From Salinicola peritrichatus (GTDB taxonomy: Bacteria; Pseudomonadota; Gammaproteobacteria; Pseudomonadales; Halomonadaceae): 41,428 nucleotides of DNA. The translations under genes were made by a program, and so were the position numbers. The notes under the pieces are model-generated. The model was not told the DNA's origin and searched no databases. It worked only from the letters and a program-made list of their open reading frames with translations. Location: the NCBI RefSeq assembly GCF_003206715.1, contig NZ_PZJU01000030.1, positions 10,151 to 51,578 on the forward strand, in the 5' to 3' direction. How positions within the stretch are numbered: position 1 is the stretch's first letter; the number at the start of each line of letters is the position of its first letter. Below, one piece after another: positions 36,204 through 41,428 of the stretch.

Positions 36204-37241
36204 GTGTCACAAGCTAAAGATACCGTCGCCCGTCTGCTGATGTTGCTACGCCACATTCCGCGTGCGCCCGGCTATATCGCCACGACCACCTTGCTGGAAA
36301 AGTTGCGCAACCGTGGCTTTTCAGTCGACATGCGTACCGTGCAGCGCGACCTCAACCGGCTCTCCGGCCCGTTCTCGTTACTCTGCGACGACAGCATTAC
36401 TCCTTACCGCTGGAGCTTCACCAAGGATGCCCCGCTGGATCTGCGCGACATGGAGACGCCCACCGCGCTGGCGCTCTATCTCGCCGAAAGCCACCTGAAA
36501 TCGCTGCTACCACAAAGCGTGCTCGACCTGATGGCGCCGCAGTTTCGCCGGGCGCGCGACTACCTCGATGCTCTTGAAAAGAACGGCCTGGCCGACTGGG
36601 CGCGCCGGGTACGCACCAGGCCCAACGGCAAGGCGCTGTTACCGGCACAGGTGGATAGCGCCGTCTGGCAAGCCGTATCGACGGCACTGCTGGAACGCAA
36701 ATGCCTGAAAGTCAGCTACCTCAGCCGCAGCAAGGAAGCGCTCAAGGAACTGGTCATCCACCCCGACGGCTTCGTCTCCCGCCACTCCATCAGCTACCTG
36801 ATCGGCACCGTCAAAGGCTACGACGACCCGCGCCAATTCGCCCTGCACCGCATCCAATGGGCTGAATGCCTCGATACATCGGCGCAGGAGCACGGCACCT
36901 TCGATATCGACGAATTTCTGGACAGTGGATTCAACGCCCTCGCCCCGATAAAGGAAGTCGACTTGGTTGCCGATATCTCTCCACAGATAGTTTGGCTGCT
37001 AAGAGAAACCCCATTGAGCATTGAACAACGGCTGGAAGCCCTGCCAGACAGCGACTGGTATCGGCTGCACGCCAAGGTGCCGGACGATCAGGAAACCCTG
37101 TGGTGGGTGTTTGGGTTGAACAGCAATATTCGGGTGCATGAGCCGGTGGGTTGGGTGGAGGAGATTCGCACAAAGCTGGCATGGCTGAGCAGCCATTATT
37201 CATCTTCAACCTCTACCCATCATCACTCAGCGAGGCGATGA
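36204..37241 (+). CDS. WYL-domain transcriptional regulator (BrxR/CapW-like)
   Basis: Winged-helix plus WYL regulator of about 345 residues. The N-terminal part (LLMLLRHIPRAPGYIATTTLLEKLRNRGFSVDMRTVQRDLNRL) is the helix-turn-helix type seen in defence-associated WYL repressors. The WYL core follows with LKVSYLSR...KELVIHPDGFVSRHSISYLIGTV and LHRIQWAECL, and a WCX-like C-terminal extension ends the protein. WYL domains sense nucleic acid or small ligands, and relatives repress BREX, CBASS and similar systems until infection. The frame opens at ATG 36171, but GTG 36204 has AAAGG seven bases before it and fits a promoter at 36159-36167, whose transcript would begin after 36171. The SMI1 gene follows after one base. 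Confidence 0.85.
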   Translation: MSQAKDTVARLLMLLRHIPRAPGYIATTTLLEKLRNRGFSVDMRTVQRDLNRLSGPFSLLCDDSITPYRWSFTKDAPLDLRDMETPTALALYLAESHLKSLLPQSVLDLMAPQFRRARDYLDALEKNGLADWARRVRTRPNGKALLPAQVDSAVWQAVSTALLERKCLKVSYLSRSKEALKELVIHPDGFVSRHSISYLIGTVKGYDDPRQFALHRIQWAECLDTSAQEHGTFDIDEFLDSGFNALAPIKEVDLVADISPQIVWLLRETPLSIEQRLEALPDSDWYRLHAKVPDDQETLWWVFGLNSNIRVHEPVGWVEEIRTKLAWLSSHYSSSTSTHHHSARR

Positions 37242-37242
37242 C

Positions 37243-37752
37243 ATGAACGATCTATGGAAAAAACTGGAAGCCTGGTTGGCGGCCAACGATCCCCTCCGCT
37301 TAACCAATCTCAAGCAACCTGCTAGCGATACCGAACTGGACAAGCTTGAACAGACTCTTGGCCTGTCTTTGCCAGAAGACTTCAAGGAGTTCCTGAAAAT
37401 TCATAATGGACAGCCTGGTACTGGACCAAGCTTATTTGAGCAGGGACGTCTGCTCGGTACTACCGACATTCTCATCGAATGGCAAACCTGGAATGAATTG
37501 CTGCAATCAGGGGAGTTCGATGAAAACCATTCCACTCCTAGTGCGGAAATAAAAGCAGGCTGGTGGAGACCGGGATGGATGCCTTTCCTATCGAATGGAC
37601 GAGGCGATCATTTGTGCCTGGATATGGATCCATCAACATCCGGCACCCGTGGACAGGTGATTGAAGTCCTGCACGACTTCGAGTCACGGCAGCGATTGGC
37701 GACAGGACTTACAGAGTGGCTTGAAATGACGATCAAGAGAAACGAAGCATGA
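37243..37752 (+). CDS. SMI1/KNR4 (SUKH) family protein
   Basis: Protein of 169 residues with the SUKH fold: the N-terminal ASDTELDKLEQTLGLSLPEDFKEFLKIHNGQ motif is diagnostic, followed by WWRPGWMPFLSNGRGDHLCLDMDP. SUKH proteins are best known as immunity proteins that neutralise nuclease toxins of polymorphic toxin systems. It starts one base after the WYL stop and its own stop overlaps the next start by four bases, so it is co-translated with the split HNH gene. That pairing fits an immunity or control role, as inference. The gene is poorer in G+C than the core genes. Confidence 0.85.
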   Translation: MNDLWKKLEAWLAANDPLRLTNLKQPASDTELDKLEQTLGLSLPEDFKEFLKIHNGQPGTGPSLFEQGRLLGTTDILIEWQTWNELLQSGEFDENHSTPSAEIKAGWWRPGWMPFLSNGRGDHLCLDMDPSTSGTRGQVIEVLHDFESRQRLATGLTEWLEMTIKRNEA

Positions 37753-38090
37753 ATGATAAAACCACTACCACTCTCAGGGAACAGCGACTTCAGAAACTGT
37801 TCGACGACTGCCAGCAGCAGGTCATTTCTCAAATCATGGGGCCCTTCGGCTTGTCACCCGCCATGTTCAAGGACGTGGACAAAAACGGTGGAAATGTCAC
37901 TACGCTGCACAATTTTAGCCACGAGGATGACAATTATATCGCAACAGAGGACGACAGGATCCTCCACCAGCATGCGCATACGCAATATAGCAAAAAGGTG
38001 AGAGATAAATACGTAGTCGACGATTGGAGTGATAGGCGGGACAAGCGAATCGCAAGGTATCGACGAATACACCGGCTACAAAGTCGATAG
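37749..38090 (+). CDS. N-terminal fragment of the split HNH gene
   Basis: 113 codons starting at an ATG that overlaps the SMI1 stop (ATGA). The first about 98 residues (MNDKTTTTLREQRLQKLF... to DRRDKRIA) look like a genuine hydrophilic N-terminal domain with the segment GGNVTTLHNFSHEDDNYIATEDD. The last 15 residues (RYRRIHRLQSR) are basic, low in content and probably a frameshift tail. I do not recognise a family for this domain alone. Confidence 0.55.
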   Translation: MNDKTTTTLREQRLQKLFDDCQQQVISQIMGPFGLSPAMFKDVDKNGGNVTTLHNFSHEDDNYIATEDDRILHQHAHTQYSKKVRDKYVVDDWSDRRDKRIARYRRIHRLQSR

Positions 38091-38781
38091 CGACGGAAAG
38101 GTTCACATGCCGGATGGAAGCCTGAAGCCAGCAGAGCTTGACCATATTGACTCCATTAAAGCCATTCACAGTAATAAAAAAGTTCAACTAGGTGTTGGAA
38201 AAGTCAAGAATGGAGAGGTGGATGTCGAGGCTATCAGAAATATCATTAATGATGACAAAAATCTTTCTTTGACCAACAAACCTATCAATGCTTCCAAAGG
38301 GGAGCATGATCTAAAAGAGTGGCAGAATCGGGAAAGTACCAAAGGTGATGGCAGCACAAACGCCGAGCATTACGGCCTCGCCCCTGAAAGAAGTGATGAA
38401 AAGTACGAAACCACCCGTAAGCATATCGACAGTACGGCAAACCGGGAGCTGTTCAAGAAACAAGCGACTGAATTGCTTGCCACAGGCGGAAAGCAGGCTG
38501 CACTCATGGGGGCCCGCCAGGCCATGGGCGTACTGCTAACCGAGCTGGTCAATGCTCTATTCAATGAAGTGAAAGCGCTCATCCGTCACGGTATCGAAGC
38601 CGGAAAGAACCTGATCGACGAAATTGGCCAGCGCCTGAAACGTGTCGCAGAGCGAGTTGCCCATAAGGCGCCGGAAGCCCTTTCACAGATGATACAGGGT
38701 GGTGTCAGTGGGTTTGTCAGCAATCTGCTCACATTTCTAATCAATAACTTCTGTCCACCGCGAAACGGCTCGTTACCATGA
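38029..38781 (+). CDS. HNH-nuclease core fragment of the split gene
   Basis: Up to 250 codons from a GTG at 38029 with no usable ribosome site, which is why I treat it as the continuation of the previous frame. It has an HNH-type core: DEYTGYKVD, then LDHI (Asp38-His39), NLSLT (Asn78) and INASKG (Asn87, Lys90), the pattern of HNH nucleases that lack zinc cysteines. Residues about 150-245 are helical and increasingly hydrophobic (GVSGFVSNLLTFLINNF). The final CPPRNGSLP is probably out of the true frame. Confidence 0.6.
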   Translation: MIGGTSESQGIDEYTGYKVDSDGKVHMPDGSLKPAELDHIDSIKAIHSNKKVQLGVGKVKNGEVDVEAIRNIINDDKNLSLTNKPINASKGEHDLKEWQNRESTKGDGSTNAEHYGLAPERSDEKYETTRKHIDSTANRELFKKQATELLATGGKQAALMGARQAMGVLLTELVNALFNEVKALIRHGIEAGKNLIDEIGQRLKRVAERVAHKAPEALSQMIQGGVSGFVSNLLTFLINNFCPPRNGSLP

Positions 38782-39371
38782 TCCGCGAGGGGCTTCTCGG
38801 CCTATTCCGTGCGACCAAGATGCTCCTCTTTCCTCCCAAAAATATGACGAAGGAACAAGCTCTGCAGGAAGGCCTTAAGCTACTTGGCACTGTCATTATC
38901 AGTTCGGTTGGGATTCTACTCGAAGAAAGCGTCTCAGCCTTCATGGCCGCCGTGCCGTTTCTTAAGCCTTTCTCGGACCTGTTGACTCCTGTCTTGATCG
39001 GCATCATCAGTGGCCTACTGTCGGCTTTTCTTGCCTACCAGGTCGACTGCTGGTTCGACCGCAATCAACGCAAGGAACGCTTACTGGACGAACTGTCCTC
39101 CAGCGCCAAACAGCGGGCAGCATTTGCCACAGAACTGGCGACACTTTCTGAGTCTTCACTCGGCAATGTCGAACGCTACACTCAATCTATAGAATCGTAC
39201 CGCCAGACTAGCGCCTCCCTAGGGAACGCTGGCCGGAAATCATCCATGGCCCTTAACCATCTAAAAAATACCGTCTCCAGAACTCGACATCAGGTAGAAA
39301 AAAGCCAAAATATGACCGACTACATAAACGAAATCCAAGCAGAAATCGACGCTTTTCTCAACAAGCTATAA
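38778..39371 (+). CDS. Membrane and coiled-coil C-terminal fragment of the split gene
   Basis: 197 codons from an ATG that overlaps the previous stop (ATGA), so it might also be translated by re-initiation. Two membrane segments are visible (about residues 34-50 and 68-90, the latter LLTPVLIGIISGLLSAFLAYQV), followed by a hydrophilic, likely coiled-coil tail (about 95-197). The nine codons just before the ATG, in its frame, read sensibly as LSTAKRLVT, which supports a larger ancestral protein. Family not recognised. Confidence 0.65.
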   Translation: MIREGLLGLFRATKMLLFPPKNMTKEQALQEGLKLLGTVIISSVGILLEESVSAFMAAVPFLKPFSDLLTPVLIGIISGLLSAFLAYQVDCWFDRNQRKERLLDELSSSAKQRAAFATELATLSESSLGNVERYTQSIESYRQTSASLGNAGRKSSMALNHLKNTVSRTRHQVEKSQNMTDYINEIQAEIDAFLNKL

Positions 39372-39389
39372 TATGGCTTAAGGGCTTCC

Positions 39390-40538
39390 ATGAGCACTCA
39401 AGAACAGCAGATCGTCCAAGCATTCTCAAGTATCAACATACCCAACAGAATCTTTCGTGAAAGCAAAGTTAAAGAACTTATTCACGACATTAATACTGAA
39501 AGCAAAAATACGCAAAGTAAAAATCAGCGTTTGAAAAGGCTTCGCAAGGAAAAGTCAGATGGAAACTTTGTTAGCAATTGGTGGAATGGACAAGACGACA
39601 AAATCCAAGAAGCCCAGCTCGATCTTAGTGCTACTATCGGCAAATTGACCCAAAAATCATCCCAGCTACTCGTGGTCAACACTGCTATTTCCAAGGTGCT
39701 TAGCGATCAACAGAATCTCTTGCTACAACAGCAGGCTATGTTGAAGCAACAAGCGGATAAGTTGGAAAGCCAAAACCAGCAGATTCTTGACCAACAAATT
39801 CAATTGGGACAACAACAAGAAGCTATCAACGCAGCCAACAAAGGGCTCATGGAAGCCAAAGGATTGACACAGGAGCAGGCTCTACAACTGGTTGGATGTG
39901 TGAAGCGCGTAACCGAAGCCGAAGAACGCATGGACGCTGCCAATCAAGCACTTCGCGATGATATTGAGCAAAATCTGATCGAGGCCAGTAGGGAGTTCCA
40001 GGTACGTCTATCATCAGGTTTCGACGAGTTGCATCAGCAACAAAAGAAGAACGAAAAGATTCTCACTGATGCCTTCTCTACCCAATCAAAACATAATCAA
40101 AGTCAATTAGCACAATTTTCCGCTAGTAACGACGCCTTCCAGACAGAAATCACGCAGACATTGCAGCAGCAAAACGATTCTCTACAGGAGCGCACATTTC
40201 TTCAGAATGACCGAATTTCAAAACTTGCCGCCGAAAGCGGTGGATTCAAAATAGAAATGGAGCGGCAGCACCAAGCCTACACCCAGGCGACACAGGAACG
40301 GCTGGATACTCATGAGAGGAGCCTTCAACAACAGATGGAAGAGTTATCTACCACATTGCATACAGCTCTCAATATGCAAGTCGGGAATGTCAGCCTTGGC
40401 CTTGAGCAGCAACTGACTACCGTGACAACCAATAACAATAAGCGCCTCGGCAGGCAACGCCTCGCTATCGCAGGCACCGCTCTCTTGGCACTGGGCTCTC
40501 TAGGCCTGCAAGCCGCCATACATTGGGCACTTATTTGA
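39390..40538 (+). CDS. Gln-rich coiled-coil protein with C-terminal membrane anchor
   Basis: 382 residues. Residues about 75-345 are a long coiled coil, very rich in Gln (LLLQQQAMLKQQADKLESQNQ and similar). The last 26 residues (LAIAGTALLALGSLGLQAAIHWALI) form one membrane helix, so the protein is probably tail-anchored with its body in the cytoplasm. The DNA is clearly richer in A+T than the core genes. It starts 18 bases after the split gene and likely belongs to the same operon; a long membrane-tethered coiled coil next to a membrane-anchored nuclease suggests a shared complex. Function is unknown. Confidence 0.75.
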   Translation: MSTQEQQIVQAFSSINIPNRIFRESKVKELIHDINTESKNTQSKNQRLKRLRKEKSDGNFVSNWWNGQDDKIQEAQLDLSATIGKLTQKSSQLLVVNTAISKVLSDQQNLLLQQQAMLKQQADKLESQNQQILDQQIQLGQQQEAINAANKGLMEAKGLTQEQALQLVGCVKRVTEAEERMDAANQALRDDIEQNLIEASREFQVRLSSGFDELHQQQKKNEKILTDAFSTQSKHNQSQLAQFSASNDAFQTEITQTLQQQNDSLQERTFLQNDRISKLAAESGGFKIEMERQHQAYTQATQERLDTHERSLQQQMEELSTTLHTALNMQVGNVSLGLEQQLTTVTTNNNKRLGRQRLAIAGTALLALGSLGLQAAIHWALI

Positions 40539-40551
40539 TATTCCCCGCCTA

Positions 40552-41199
40552 TCAATCCACCACCGGATAACACGCATCGCCCCACAGGGCATGCGGGTTA
40601 TCCATCATCACCGTAATCACCAGCGGTACGAGCAGGCTCATGAGTTTGACGCAATCGCGTAGCTGATCCCGGTTGACGGCGCCATTCCAGGTGGCGCCGC
40701 CATGAATCAGTTGGTTGCGCAAGGTGTAGATGCGGTTGAAGACGACGCCGAGCAGTTCAGGCGTGTTGCCGCTGGCAAGTGCTTGGTGGGCGCGCTGCTT
40801 GCCCTCCGTGAAGCGCTTCTGCCATTCGGCTTCGTCGATTTTGCCACTGTGGAAATCCCAGAAACTCTGGAAGACGTAAGGGTTATCCAGCAGTACGCGA
40901 ATGGCTCCTGGAAATGTCTGCCAGATCAGATCACCCAAGCATTGGCTGGTGTCGAGATCGCAGAGTTTTTTCAAGAACTCCCTGAAAGTCGCCTGTTCGG
41001 AAAGGCGGTAGCGCTCATCGATTTCCGTGGCATAGGCGGCATTGAAGGCGATCCACAAGAAAATGAAACGCCCGTCGTCATCCTCGGCCTGTTCGGCGCG
41101 GTTGAGCCAGCTCAATGCACGATGCAATCGCAGGCTGAGATTCACGGGCTGGCTATCCCGTTCCTGGCGGTGGCGCTGTTTCAGGGTCGCGTGTTGCAT
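40552..41199 (-). CDS. HEPN-domain protein, putative RNase
   Basis: All-helical protein of 215 residues. The HEPN motif R161-N-x3-H166 (LRNQLIHGGATW) is intact, and the upstream FIFLWIAFNAAYA helix is typical of Apea-like HEPN proteins. Such proteins are often RNases in toxin-antitoxin or defence settings, but some are non-catalytic. The ATG at 41199 has AAGGAG seven bases upstream and is preferred to the ATG at 41214. It converges on the coiled-coil gene, 13 bases apart, and the inverted repeat at 41289 lies 90 bases upstream of its start. The DNA is GC-rich, unlike the neighbouring operon. Confidence 0.75.
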   Translation of the reverse strand: MQHATLKQRHRQERDSQPVNLSLRLHRALSWLNRAEQAEDDDGRFIFLWIAFNAAYATEIDERYRLSEQATFREFLKKLCDLDTSQCLGDLIWQTFPGAIRVLLDNPYVFQSFWDFHSGKIDEAEWQKRFTEGKQRAHQALASGNTPELLGVVFNRIYTLRNQLIHGGATWNGAVNRDQLRDCVKLMSLLVPLVITVMMDNPHALWGDACYPVVD

Positions 41200-41288
41200 G
41201 TGACGCTCCTTCACGAAGAGTCACACAACGATATCAAAGAATAGACGATCAGGCGGTTTTTCCGAGGATCGGAATGTCCCCGATTCAC

Positions 41289-41305
41289 GCGACACAGTTT
41301 GTCGC
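41289..41305. promoter_or_regulatory. Second copy of the GCGACA-N5-TGTCGC repeat
   Basis: GCGACA (41289-41294), five bases, TGTCGC (41300-41305). It agrees with the copy at 36135-36151 at 17 of 20 positions including flanks, differing only in the three central bases. It sits between the HEPN gene (minus) and a partial plus-strand gene, and is followed by a possible extended -10 (TG-G-CATAGT, 41313-41321). Confidence 0.65.
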
Positions 41306-41353
41306 CCTGCGTTGGCATAGTGGCTGTCGAACCGGCAACCAGAGCGGAAAATC

Positions 41354-41428
41354 ATGCCTATCCCTGCCAAGCCAATCCACTTCTCTTGCCCCGCCTGCGA
41401 GTGGGAGAAAACCACCCGGCCTTCCAGC
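41354..41428 (+). CDS. Partial gene, zinc-ribbon N-terminus
   Basis: Starts at ATG 41354 and runs off the window. The 25 visible codons read MPIPAKPIHFSCPACEWEKT, with a Cys-x2-Cys knuckle typical of small zinc-ribbon proteins. The predicted promoter at 41313-41321 gives a start of transcription about 26 bases before the ATG. Function is unknown. Confidence 0.5.
   Translation, partial: MPIPAKPIHFSCPACEWEKTTRPSS

Larger units (their letters stand above)
37749..39371 (+). pseudogene. HNH-nuclease/membrane protein gene split by two frameshifts
   Basis: Three overlapping frames together read as one protein of about 540 residues. Frame 1 (37749-38090) flows into frame 2 near 38045, where DWSDRRDKRIA is best continued by GIDEYTGYKVDSDG. 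Frame 2 flows into the third piece near 38750, where LLTFLINNF is best continued by LSTAKRLVTMIREGLLGLF once a single base is restored. The shifts are +1 and -1, so the first and third parts share a frame. Expected layout: N-terminal region, HNH nuclease core, amphipathic helices, two membrane segments, C-terminal coiled coil. It may be a dead gene, a base-calling artefact or programmed frameshifting. Confidence 0.6.

Noticed and set aside
38029-38031. GTG at 38029 as a genuine start of an independent HNH gene
   Set aside because: The only GGAG touches the GTG itself, so it cannot act as a ribosome site, and the protein sense runs continuously from the upstream frame.

Overview
The window reads as a chromosomal segment of a moderately halophilic gammaproteobacterium of the Halomonadaceae (Halomonas/Salinicola/Chromohalobacter type). 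The reasons are the complete ectoine-degradation (doe) gene set, the gammaproteobacterial lptD-surA-pdxA-rsmA-apaG-apaH block with divergent amgK-murU, and GC-rich coding sequence. Genus is an inference; no rRNA or tRNA gene is present. No gene-free stretch exceeds about 270 bases.

Region 1 (1-11868) is ectoine catabolism: doeA, doeB and doeX form one minus-strand unit, with doeC and doeD further along the same strand. Together they would convert ectoine to N-acetyl-diaminobutyrate, diaminobutyrate, aspartate semialdehyde and aspartate. A plus-strand aldo/keto reductase and a TPP-dependent enzyme sit between doeC and doeX. A MocR-type (EnuR-like) regulator is divergent from doeA, with three copies of a 10-base motif in the shared promoter region. 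A ghrA-like reductase follows.

Region 2 (11959-20026) is a defence island: hsdR, hsdM, hsdS, an Abi_2 HEPN gene joined to hsdS, a structured intergenic segment, and a NucS-like PD-(D/E)XK protein. A terminator-shaped hairpin lies just in front of hsdM.

Region 3 (20107-25160) holds a DUF3108 periplasmic protein, a LysO-type exporter, and a gluconate module (gntR, gntK, gntP) with two near-identical GntR palindromes.

Region 4 (25160-35886) is conserved core: cca, glpE, apaH, apaG, rsmA, pdxA, surA and lptD on the minus strand, then amgK-murU and an OsmC-family gene on the plus strand. An 11-copy GCCGCGA tandem array starts right after the OsmC stop codon.

Region 5 (36135-41428) is an accessory island that is visibly richer in A+T from about 37250 to 40540. 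It has a WYL regulator, a SMI1/KNR4 (SUKH) protein, a large HNH-plus-membrane protein gene split by two frameshifts that cancel, a Gln-rich coiled-coil protein with a C-terminal membrane anchor, and a convergent HEPN gene. The same inverted repeat (GCGACA-N5-TGTCGC) lies in front of the WYL gene and again at the far edge of the island, which suggests one regulator controls both ends. I regard this island as the best candidate for an undescribed defence or conflict system.
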